Origin: Paramyrothecium sp. XJ0827
Lineage: Eukaryota; Ascomycota; Sordariomycetes; Hypocreales; Stachybotryaceae
Assembly (NCBI GenBank): GCA_020881915.1
Contig: JAJFPB010000006.1
Coordinates: 124,001-188,000 of the forward strand
Reading direction: 5' to 3'
Length of the DNA stretch: 64,000 nt
Part shown: positions 31,641 through 41,495 of the stretch, one piece after another
How the letters are laid out: each line of letters opens with the position of its first letter
How positions within the stretch are numbered: position 1 is the stretch's first letter
Translations under genes and position numbers: made by a program
The notes under the pieces: generated by a model
Told to the model about the DNA's origin: nothing
Database searches by the model: none
Seen by the model: the letters and a program-made list of their open reading frames with translations, nothing else

Positions 31641-31978
31641 TAGGCTGACTTTGCGGCCGATTCGGCAGTGACGATTGCAGACAGAATTCTCCCAGCGCTT
31701 TCAACAGCAGTGCTTTTCCGGTTTCGCTACCACCCCTGGCCTTCGTGCTGTTCCCCAAGAGTTCGGCTTCATCCTCGATCGAATGACCCAAGGATGCACG
31801 CGTCGTTTGCACCTGACGAATTGCTGAACGTGACCTTCTGTCATGCACGCGTCCAATATAGACAAGTTATCTCGTTCCTGTGAGTGGCAATGTTGTATAC
31901 CGCGGACGATTCATTACTCATTGCCCTGGGATCCAGCTGCAATCAAATTCCAAGGGCTGGCTGCGTTTTGATAGCCTC
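31641..31978. other. Unassigned remnant between transposon fragment and kinase fragment
   Basis: A minus-strand frame (31848-31660) continues open into the transposon remnant but its sequence is not recognisable. No intact gene. Confidence 0.3.
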
Positions 31979-32210
31979 TCATCGTGCTGGTCTGGTGCGT
32001 GACTGGGAAAACTCGCTGTCTCCTATTGCCAATTCAAGGTCACCGAGCATACCTTTGAAGCCATCGGCTGTTTCGAGGTTTGCGATAATGATTGAACAAA
32101 TGTCGCGGTGGAGGATCTTGCCATTGTAGTAGAGAGACCGATGTGCTTTGATCGCATCTATAGGGACCTCAGCAGCTCTTGATGGTTGGAAACTCGCTGG
32201 TGACACGACT
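31979..32210 (-). pseudogene. FunK1-type kinase fragment
   Basis: The minus-strand frame holds A-I-K-A-H-R-S-L-Y-Y-N-G-K-I-L-H-R-D-I and, after a degraded stretch, G-D-L-E-L-A-I. This corresponds to the catalytic loop and the DFG-equivalent of FunK1 kinases (compare I-L-Q-R-D-I-S and L-I-D-L-D-L-A-I in the complete gene next door). Only about 75 residues remain and both ends are lost. It is not simply a duplicate of the neighbour: the HRD is canonical here, with other substitutions around it. Confidence 0.7.
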
Positions 32211-32425
32211 AGCTAATGACACAATAAGGCGCGAAAAGATGTTTGTTCTCCTAGAGGTCCTCGCCTGGTTTATATAGGCTCGGCTGGGTATTGCTAATCG
32301 AGTGCTGAGAGTTGGACTGACCTGTGCCTCTTGCAATTAGAATTACAACAGAACCAATTATCCGCAGACTGTGTAGTTGGTGAGAGCTAGAAATTACAGA
32401 CGTCAACGGTCCGTTTTTCCTAATA

Positions 32426-34828
32426 CTATATGTTTGCCAGAACCTCTGGGTCTTCCTGGGCATCGTGGAGGATTCTCTTTAACCTAGAATACAAAGTGGC
32501 GTCCTCTTTCTCCCACCTTCGCCCGTTTGGAAATACCGCCTTCCGCAGCCTGTTAACCCAAGGTACCAGTGGCTGATAATGCTGCGTAAAACTCTCCTCA
32601 GCAGCTTTGATAAAGTCTCCCTCATGATCTACTTCTCCTTTCTTAAGCCGAGCAAGTTCCTCCGTTTCAACGTAGTTCCATTTGTCAAAACGCTGAACAA
32701 CTTTGCCTTCGTTTGGCCCGTCGTAGTGAATGCATATCCAGAACAAGACCCAGAAAAAAGACTCGATATCATGCATGAAAGAGTGATTTTCACCTAGAAG
32801 CACTCCGATAGCCATGAATGCCCTCGTGCCGGTCTTTCCTCTTGCCCCTGAGGCGCCCTCACGTCGTTCCTTGATGGCTAGGTCGAGGTCAATGAGGAAT
32901 GCACGCCAAGATGGGTTCTCCTCATCCTCGTTTATCATGAGGTTGTTGACTGAGATATCTCGTTGGAGGATGCCAGCCTTCGAGCGCAGGGATTCGTGCC
33001 CCTCGATACATGCCTCCAGGGCAGAGAGGAGGGAAGCTCGGGAGCTTGCCTTATAGATCGGCTTTCCAAAATCGCGAAGGACAATACGCCGATGGACTCG
33101 ATTTGGCGCCGCTATGGTCTGTTGCTTTACAGGAGAGGTCGAGCAAGATCGCTTACTGGGCGGTAGTGGCGAATCGGTATAACTAGAAGACCGCTTTCGG
33201 CTCGCGATGCTCGTGCTGCGACCGACTCGTACGCTGACCGCGGTCGAGGTTCTTGAGGACGCCAAGGAATGCTGCGCGCGGTAATTTACCGCATCTCTGA
33301 TGTCCATGCCAGCTCGGATATTATTCTGAACATCATCATCTCTGCCTCCAATACAGACAGTCTCATGGTGATAGTATCTCGCCACATTCGTCACACCTTT
33401 AGCGGTCGCTTCTTGCAATAGCTTGCCCTCTTCGTCTCGCTCGGGATATTGCCAAGAGTCCTTAATGACAAGGGGTGTATCATCTCCATCTCGATGGGCT
33501 TTCCAGCACGTTGTTGCGCGACCGGCCACGCAAGGTGCTCGCTTTATCAGTTCATCAATAATAAGTCGCTCCGTCTGGCCATTCCGCTCGATCTCGACGT
33601 ATCGTCTTCCTTCCGAGGAGACAATTGTAGGATCAAATCCAAGACATTCTTCGTTCATCCAGAGAAACCCGAGGATCGTATACACAAATTGTTCTCCATC
33701 CTGGTTGATATCGAACTTTTGCGAGGCAATCCCTCCAAGACGATCAAATTCCCATAATCTCATCAGAGATCCGCAAAGCGTAAAGCCCAAAACGAAGCGG
33801 CGACTATCCTGGGCAGCCAGCACCTCTCTGGCATATCTCCCGAGGTCGAGCCAAGCCTTCGAAGCCGTGTCGGCGGATGGGTTGCTCTTTAGTTCTCCTG
33901 GCACCAGGATCTGCGACCAATGACATCGAGAATCCATTTGGGCATCGGGGTCGTTAACGAATCCAACATCCAATTTGCGTTCTGCTGTAGACCCTTGGAT
34001 TGGTTTGTTGGGTTGTGCCAGAGGCCTCCGCCGCAATGTTGTGGTTGGCTTGTGTTCGTTCGCAAGGCCCTCGAGCTCCCTGATGACGGCCGACAACCAG
34101 CTCAAAACCCCATCTTGGTTGGCGTCTGCTGGCCAATCCCTCCATCCTTCGTGAAAAAGTGGATGGTCGCCCTCAAGGCACTTCTTGAATACAGCCTCAG
34201 AAGCTCGATCAAGTTCTGGAACCGCACCAAAGAAAGTCTTGTGGAATCTAGGAAGCCCGACGTACATAGCGCCAAGTTCTTCCTTCAGGACTCTATCCAC
34301 ATCTTTACGATATTCAGAAGAGTTCGCGAAGCCGGCCGTACTGTGAAGCCATGGGGTCTGTTGGACAGAGGATGCTATCGTTCGAGGAGGGGGCGTGGAT
34401 TCAGTAACGGTGGCGTAGACCTGCTTCCAAACGAGGGTATCATTGGTGTTTTCGTCGAGTACGGTATGAAGAAGAGGTTTGATGCGGTCGAGGTCGAAAT
34501 CGTTCGAGTTGACGGAAGCATTGAGTCGCAATAGATCACTGTATAGGTTTTTACTACTTCCACTGGAAGGGAGCACACGTGAGACTCGAAGACTTTGCAA
34601 TGCTGATAGAAGGTCGAGGGCAAGCTCTTGGAGGTCTGCAGATGGTCAGTTGTGAGGGCTCCCTAAGTAACCGGGGGCTGTGCTACCGTTTTCTTCGAGG
34701 CTCTCGAGGCCTTCTGGCGTGGTAGTAAGATTCCGGTCTTGACAGATCGTGTAGAAAGTTGCGCGAAACATATCAAGGCCTCCCTCAATTGGATTATCCT
34801 CGATAATCTTCAAACGCGCCTGATCCAT
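32426..34828 (-). CDS. FunK1-family fungal protein kinase, full length
   Basis: Exon 1 is 34828-34687 and exon 2 is 34635-32426, separated by a 51-bp intron (GTAGCA...CTGCAG) that joins L-E-E-N to D-L-Q-E-L-A; about 783 aa. The C-terminal half is the FunK1 domain: N-lobe segment V-I-K-D-S-W-Q, catalytic loop I-L-Q-R-D-I-S-V-N-N-L-M-I, F-L-I-D-L-D-L-A-I in place of DFG, then G-T-R-A-F-M-A-I-G-V-L and H-D-I-E-S-F-F-W-V-L-F-W-I-C-I-H-Y-D-G, a family signature. The usual HRD histidine is replaced by Gln (Q-R-D), while the catalytic Asp and Asn remain. A Ser/Arg-rich insert (33130-33280) lies inside the domain. No nonsense or frameshift is seen. FunK1 kinases are expanded in fungi and their targets are largely unknown. 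Confidence 0.9.
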
Positions 34829-35039
34829 GGTGAGAACCCCTTGGGACTGTGATGTTTTTGTGCGTTTCGGTGCTCGGGCATTGGTGGTGTCACATGGAGG
34901 CTCGAGCGGAATTAATTCGGGAAAATGCTAAAATAGGCGCAGCATTCTGACCAATAGATTGTCTTCACCCATCCCACAGCAACTCCAATCTGATTGGGGC
35001 GCGGCGTATCCACCATCAGCTGGTCGATCTGTACTCCAG
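34829..35039. other. Spacer with FunK1 promoter, no other feature
   Basis: About 200 bases upstream of the FunK1 ATG before the LINE fragment begins. No clear TATA box. Confidence 0.3.
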
Positions 35040-35727
35040 CTTGGGGACCAGCCTCCGCGACAACTGTGCTAAGTCAATACACGCAATAAAGGCGCGATGC
35101 TTACGATCCGACAACCTCAACAACCAGCGGGCCAGGAGTATATTCGTTGCATATATGATGCAATCGAAACACTGAAAGAGCGGGGGAACAAGATATCCAT
35201 TCGATGGCTCCTGTCCGATGATGAGAACGAACTGCTGCGCAAGGCGAAAGAAGAAGCGCGAAAGATGACGAAGGAAGGTTCTGTGCCACAAGCCCAGTTC
35301 CCGGCGACACGGTCAACGACTCTAAACCTTGGTAGGCACTCCAAGAGAATCGACAAGGCTCTACCCGGAAAGCACACAAAGAAGCTGTATGACTCGCTTA
35401 CGCGAAGGGAGGCAAGCGTACTTGTTCAGATGAGAACAGGCATGGCCAGACTGAACACATACCTTTATCGAATCCGTGCGGCGACATCCGCGCAATGTGC
35501 CTGCGGAACGCGCACCAGAAACGATTGAGCACTTCTTATTCACCTGCACAAGATGGACAGCGCAACGCAAAATATTGCTTCAAGCCACAAGCACACAGAT
35601 GGGGAATCTATCCTACTTTCTTGGAGGAAGAGCTGCGACCGACGGGGACGACTGGACCCCGGACCTGCGTGCAGTAAGGGCAGCGATCAAGTTTGCAATC
35701 ACGACGGGGCGGCTAGACGCCAACTAA
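35040..35727 (+). pseudogene. LINE RNase H/C-terminal fragment (plus strand)
   Basis: Two frames together (35097-35528 and 35476-35727) give M-L-T-I-R-Q-P-Q-Q-P-A-G-Q-E-Y-I, a helical region ending K-L-Y-D-S-L-T-R-R-E-A, the cysteine finger C-A-C-G...H-F-L-F-T-C and the terminal G-N-L-S-Y-F-L-G-G and T-G-R-L-D-A-N. It is the same domain order as in the LINE at 20.3-23.3 kb but clearly diverged. One frameshift lies near 35510 and everything upstream of the RNase H middle is missing. Confidence 0.8.
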
Positions 35728-36240
35728 AACCCCAAGGGGCAACCCTACGACCTAACTAGAACTAAACTCACCTGCACCTCGCCAACGGTGCTGTAGGCAC
35801 GCCCCTAAATCTGCTGCATCCACGCCATTTATTCAGTCGCATGATGCTTGAGCCCTGCAGCGTCCGAAGTTCAGTACTGTCTCAGTTGTAGATGTCTAGA
35901 ACCAAAGGCGGGGTCAAGAATGCAACCACAATTGTCTGATTGTCTGAGCAAGTCACGCCACGCACAGTGCGGCAGGCAATCTCTAGCAACAAGACTTATT
36001 AATTTCTTCAATTGGAGACCTGTCATTGCATGATACTGTCAGCTCTTACGTCATTCAATTTTTCAGCTCATGGCCACATCGCCTCTACGAAAAAGAGATA
36101 AGAAGGCCTAACAACTCAGCTGCAATTCATGACTTATATACATTTGGTGTGGACAAGTACCATTAGCATCGTCGCATCCAGTCAGATAAGGCAGTCGTTG
36201 CATTTCGAGACTTGCAAGGCTGACCCCTCCGCTTTGAGTC
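35728..36240. other. Spacer, no gene seen
   Basis: No convincing coding sequence. The last part should hold the promoter of the gene starting at 36241. Confidence 0.3.
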
Positions 36241-37120
36241 ATGGCCCTCTACTCATTCAATGCCTTATTCCAGCTGCTACGGGGGCTCAAGGTGAGTTTA
36301 TAGGCCTTACAGTTGCAATCCAATCCTGAGATTTTATAGAGCGATTTGATTAGCGCGTCGAGGTTTTCCGAAGCACTGCTGATTGTTGCGTTCCACTCTT
36401 GCCGACCCTACACTAAAGCAAGCGCATTGAGAGTCTCACAACAAGGGCCATGTAGCATCATTGATGGCATCTGGAGATGTGCTTTACAGTCAGACAATCA
36501 TATCATCCTTGCCAGACGGATCTGGTTGATCAAATGCCTACTCGATGAGGCAACCTTAAGTCTTGGGCCTGGTTACCAAACGACACTAGCGGAGAACTGG
36601 GACTACTATGCCGAAATGTGTGGCCTTGAGTTCAAGACGTTTGGTATTGAGCCTGGACCTGAAGATCTTAGTGACGAGGATCGAGTCTATCACATTCAGC
36701 TTTGCAAAGTATTCACTTCTCAACCCACAGAATGTTATATCTCGTCCCGTCTAGGGCATCTCCGCTATGTGCTTCCCATTGATTGCAAGGTGAGTCTGAT
36801 GCTGTTTTTCTTCCAAGGCTCTTCCTAATATATCCTAGAATATCCCACGTATCACCTCGCATTTCCTTGAACTCGGGTTTATCTACTCTTTCCTGGAATA
36901 TGTCAAGCTCAGCAACCATTGTCAAGAAGAAGTACAATTTGTTTTGTTCTTATGGAACGCGAAGTTGTCGAAGCCCAATAATGAGCTTATCGAATGGCTA
37001 AAAAATTGCGGCCATAACCTCATTCATAGTGCCGTGATGCTTATCCAGCAAAAGCAGCCACTTTGTACACGCATTCTAGTTACTCATTTTTTACGGTACG
37101 CAGTATGGTTATGTAAATAA
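36241..37120 (+). CDS. Hypothetical protein, three exons, 260 aa
   Basis: A consistent gene can be spliced: exon 1 36241-36291 (M-A-L-Y-S-F-N-A-L-F-Q-L-L-R-G-L-K), intron 36292-36339 (GTGAGT...TATAG), exon 2 36340-36789, intron 36790-36838 (GTGAGT...CCTAG), exon 3 36839-37120. Both introns are 48-49 bp with strong donors and the frame stays open throughout, which supports a real gene. The product is mostly helical, with no signal peptide or membrane segment and no motif I recognise (W-D-Y-Y-A-E-M-C-G-L-E and L-R-Y-V-L-P-I-D-C-K are characteristic stretches). An orphan or fungal lineage-specific protein. It lies 109 bp upstream of a Fot1-like insertion. Confidence 0.55.
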
Positions 37121-37229
37121 AATTAGACACCGTTTGTTAGGATTTCGATAATCTGCTGCTTCCTGTATTTGGATTATGGGATTCTGGCTCGGGTTAGTAA
37201 CGAAAAGGTGCTTATATGGTTAAGTGATA

Positions 37230-39090
37230 ACGTACATGTATAGCGAGCCGCCCAAACAAGCGAGCCGCCCAAAATCTCAACCCTCAAGACCGGAACTTCC
37301 ATAAAAACACAACAGACCATCTGATCATTTAGAACTAATCGCTACACTCATGTCCAGAAGCTGGAATATCTGCCTTACATGTTCTTGCATTATGCCCGGG
37401 CTTGCTGCATACACCACAGCGCCTTTCCCTCGGTTGCGCTGACCTTCCTTGACCACCTCTCCTCGATGATTCGGCCGCTATCTGCATATTCACATCCGTT
37501 TGATCAATTGATGCTTGGCCTTCCTCTACAGTCATTGTCCCTCCATTGCGTAGGCGTTTCTTCTTTTCTCTGCGGCGCCGGCTTAGTATCTCATTTGCCT
37601 CTCGAAGATCCCGGACCTCAGCCTCTAGTAAAGCCATCTTATGCTGATTTGCAAGTAAACTCTTAGGAAAATGAATTCAAAGCATCAATTATTGATCCTG
37701 GGGAGCTGCTTTTATGTCTTCTGATTCGCCTTTTAAGATATTCTGATTGAGATTGAGATTCCCTAACTGTCTTTGGGGTTCTCGAGGTCCAAGGGGCAGG
37801 AAGCTGTGGCTCATCGATAGCAGGCGTTGGAGTTCGTAACCGAATATCAAGCTTTGAGATTACATGGTCTGCATCCAAAGGGGTAAGTCCGGCGCCCTTA
37901 AAACCTCCCTGAATATTCGATTTGGTTAAGCTGGCTTGGTGTGCGGCGTAGAAGGCAGGAAAGAACTCGGTCTTGGAAATGTGTGTTATAGAGCATTTGA
38001 TCAAATGCTCTATTTTCTCGACCATATGCCTTCTTGAGCGGCTCAAAGCAGCCCACATCAAGAGGCTGAAGTAGATGAGATGAATGAGGCGGCATACAGA
38101 GTGTAATAATCTTGTTGTCCTTGCAGAAATCCTCAAAAGCCACCGAGTGGTGGCTTTCATGCCCGTCAAGGATCAGAAGACGATAGGCACCATTTGATCT
38201 TTTAATTGTATGCCGATTGAAGTGCTTTAGCCACTCAAGGCCCGTCTCGTTATCGGTCCAACCATTCTTGGTGGTTGCAATAGCCCAATCGCCCGGGAGG
38301 TTGCTTTCGCGATACCAACTAGAGAGGTGATATTGGCCTGCAACAATGATGAACGGCGGCAGTGCCCACCCTTCAGCATTAACCGATTCAATCGCAGTAA
38401 CCCATTCACGGTTTCCCGGCTGAACCTTTCTAGGGTTTGCACGCCTCTCTGCGCCTGTAATAACCATGCCGCTTGCAATAACGCCCATCATAAAGCCTGT
38501 CTCATCAAAGTTATACCAATCATTTGATCTTATGCCGTACTTCGCGACTGTGTTCTCTATAAGCGAGAACCACGCGTTTATTGCGACTGGATCTTCGCAT
38601 TTAGCTCTCTGATAGTCATATCTGCGAAAGAAACGCGTCTTAAGCTGTGGTTGCCGCCTGACGAAGTTTGAAGCCCAGCGCGTTCCAACAGGAGGCATAT
38701 CGCGATCAGCAAGCAGTTGATTGGCCATATCTTCAACACCACAAAGCCGGGGAGAAAACCCTCGCGTATCTAGGTCAAGGATATATTTAACTATCGTCTG
38801 TTCCTCAAGATCAGATAGTTTACGTGAATTAGCCATAGTATCGCGTCGTGATCGAATCCCGTTCTTCCTATCACGAAGGGTCTCCCATGAGATATTGTAG
38901 ATCTTTGCGGCGCGTCGGATGCTTAATGCTTGGTTATTTTGAAGGGCCTGAAGAGCAAGAATTATATTAGCTTCGTTTTGAGGGCTTGACATCCTTAATT
39001 GTGGTGAATCATTTGATCTTTTGGTAATGATGTAGGTTGAGGGATTTTTGGGCGGCTCGCTTGTTTGGGCGGCTCGCTATACATGTACGT
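37230..39090 (-). mobile_element. Fot1-like transposon with intact ends, decayed transposase
   Basis: The element is 1861 bp long, one base longer than the copy at 10565. The ends start ACGTACATGTATAGCGAGCC and are perfect inverted repeats for about 45 bp; TA flanks both sides (37228-37229, 39091-39092). Each terminal repeat holds two direct copies of AGCGAGCCGCCCAA. The single gene inside is frameshifted twice, so this copy is non-autonomous but may still be cross-mobilised. Confidence 0.92.
37335..38992 (-). pseudogene. Fot1-like transposase with two frameshifts
   Basis: Collinear with the intact 551-aa transposase at 10663. The first 345 or so codons are open, with N-F-D-E-T-G-F-M-M-G, L-L-I-L-D-G-H-E-S-H-H and L-L-Q-P-L-D-V-G-C-F all intact. 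A one-base change in frame near 38020-38030 (after K-K-A-Y-G-R) and another near 37672 (an extra C after N-S-F-S) split the protein. The C-terminal zinc knuckle is present as C-G-V-C-S-K-P-G-H-N-A-R-T-C. Confidence 0.92.
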
Positions 39091-39567
39091 TACCCAGTTT
39101 CTGTTAGGCTCACAGGTTGGGGCCGATTCCCCTTCTAAGTATAGAGTTGTGCAAAAGAACAAGCAAAGGGACCGAAGGATTCCAATGATCGGCGCATCGC
39201 CTAGCAGCCAGCCGTAGGCACCAGTCATGGCAAATCCCAGGCCTTGCAGTGGCTTAGCTTGGGCATGTTGGGAAGGATTTTGCGACGACAGAACAGGGGT
39301 TGTGCCCACAATGTCAGACACATATGTCATCGCCGTCATAGTCTGGAGACACCCCTGGCATGTCGATCATAACATTAAGTTGTAAAGAGTCATGCCATGG
39401 TGTTCTTATATTTGTAGGGGCAATTTTATCTTCACAAAAATTCCCTGGGTTTGCTCTCGAAATATATTTTTACTTGCACTAAAGATCAAGGCGTTTGCCG
39501 TTTTATCTCCGTGTCATTCCCAAGAGCAGTCCACACCAATAGCCGTCGCATCCATAGAGAGCAAGCT

Positions 39568-40455
39568 ATGAGTTCCATTACAATGCTCGTAGCTGCACTG
39601 TTCGCCCTTCAACTGACACCTGTGCTGGCTCAAGCGGCTCGTGATGCTACAAATGACAACAAGATCGAAATCGTTTCGCTCAAAGTCATCAACGACGCCT
39701 TCAGGGACGGTGTCAACGCAACCAGTCCGACAAACGATGCCTTGGGCTACAACCTCACCCAGAAGTTCCCTGGCTCAGAGGTGGACGGCTGGAACATACA
39801 GCTCTCAGTTGTGGGCGACTTCTACGAGAGCCGCTCTCGACACTTGACTGGTGCGCAAGTCCGGTATATGGCGCCCACAGGGCTAAAGAATGCAACCACA
39901 CGCAAGTCCTGGGGTAGCTGCGAATGGTTCGGTTACATCGAGTACAATGAAACGGCCAGCGTGGACCCCGGCTGTCGCGGCATCCTCTCTGAAGAGTGTC
40001 GGGTGGCACTGAGTGAGACATCTATCTGCAATGGTTCTCAAATCCTGCCATCGGCCTGTGAGGACGAGCTTGGAGGCGAAGACAACAGAATCCAATCTGC
40101 GGCCAGCAGCACCGCCGGCGGATCCATGATACAAATCGGTTTGATGCTGCATGAGCCTGGGAACTTTGAGTACTATGACAAGATGATCAAGCGTGTTATC
40201 CTTTCGGCTCTTGGGTTTACCGAATTGCGTGATGGTAATATTAGCCAGGTCGTAGAAAATGGAGAAAAAGTGCCGGGGGTTTTGTCCTGTCTGCGTGCCG
40301 ACCAGTTCATGAACGGCGCAAGAACTTTGGAAGAAGCCCTTGAAGCCACTTCGACTAGGACAAGCGCTTCATTAGCTTTGCTCATTGCTGTGGCCATCGG
40401 AGCGATGGCCCATCGCTGCTGTGGGTCTTATGTAACAGTCTTAATATGGCGGTAG
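39568..40455 (+). CDS. Secreted or cell-surface glycoprotein of unknown function
   Basis: The chosen start at 39568 gives a clear signal peptide (M-S-S-I-T-M-L-V-A-A-L-F-A-L-Q-L...A-Q-A); the open frame extends upstream but without sense. The mature part has at least six N-x-S/T sites (N-A-T, N-L-T, N-A-T, N-E-T, N-G-S, N-I-S), six or more cysteines and a hydrophobic C-terminal stretch (A-S-L-A-L-L-I-A-V-A-I-G-A-M-A) followed by a short basic tail, which could be a GPI signal or a membrane anchor. No known domain is recognised. Intronless, 295 aa. Confidence 0.65.
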   Translation: MSSITMLVAALFALQLTPVLAQAARDATNDNKIEIVSLKVINDAFRDGVNATSPTNDALGYNLTQKFPGSEVDGWNIQLSVVGDFYESRSRHLTGAQVRYMAPTGLKNATTRKSWGSCEWFGYIEYNETASVDPGCRGILSEECRVALSETSICNGSQILPSACEDELGGEDNRIQSAASSTAGGSMIQIGLMLHEPGNFEYYDKMIKRVILSALGFTELRDGNISQVVENGEKVPGVLSCLRADQFMNGARTLEEALEATSTRTSASLALLIAVAIGAMAHRCCGSYVTVLIWR

Positions 40456-41495
40456 ATCGAAGGAATAGACGTCAGATGATCTAGATTGCGAAGAGTAGTC
40501 AACCTATAATATTTAAATACCACTTTTTACAACAACGGTTATTCCTTTCGTCTTTTTACGGTTCTTGATCTCGGGTTCGGTGAACTTTCTGCGGGTGCTC
40601 CACGACCACCCATGTTTTGGTAAGTTAAGAAAGATGATACGTAATGAGCTGCAGCTGTATTGAATTATATTAGTGCCTAAGTATATAGGGGAATATACAC
40701 TGTTTATAATAGTAATAATAGCTTATCAAAGTAAAAGATGACTTTACGATAGCAATATTTAAGCTGTATTTGCAGGGTGGCCCGCGTAACCGGCAAAGAG
40801 AGAGGGTATCAAGGTTAAATGAGTTCGTACGAAATTACAAATGAGGTGGATTGTACTCATTCGTTAAAGATACGAGGGCTCTTGCGATGTCATTGACGCT
40901 GAAGCGAGCCTCAGACATCATATCTGTATGGAAAGAAGCTGTGGAATATGAGACAGTGGTAAATGCAGTGATGAGAATCTCGTGATTGGAGACCTCCATC
41001 GTTGTTTGAACAAATCCTGCCAACGCGACTCTTTTGGAAAAACCTTGATAATAACAACAGTTTATTCTCCGAACGTTTGGCGATGGCTTCACTTTGCCTC
41101 CAAGTCCGAGCCCGAAATGCTGCTGTATGAAGTTGACTTAATCAGATGATTGGTGAGCCACGGCCTTCGGAATTCGGTAAATGTCGAACCAGATCCACAA
41201 AACTCCGCTCCCCGCACCGGAGCCAAATCCCCACCGTCATTTGTGGCACCGCAGCTCAATTGCTCCTCTCACACTGCTTTATCCAGATGATGCCAATTTT
41301 GAGCTTAGATTTGTCACCCATGCGACTATCGGTGTCATTGTGATAAAGTGTTGCAGACTATCCCACTCCAGCGGCGACCGGCGACCGGAAGCAAATGCGG
41401 CTTGCTGGTCATATGCGCACGGATTACATATCTTCTTCAACAAATCATCGGTAGTCCGAAGCAAGGGGGTCTGAAACCATTGACTGGTTGTTACC
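40456..41495. other. Gene-free spacer
   Basis: About 1 kb without a convincing gene; AT-rich around 40650-40760. The last part holds the promoter of the TPR gene. Confidence 0.35.
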
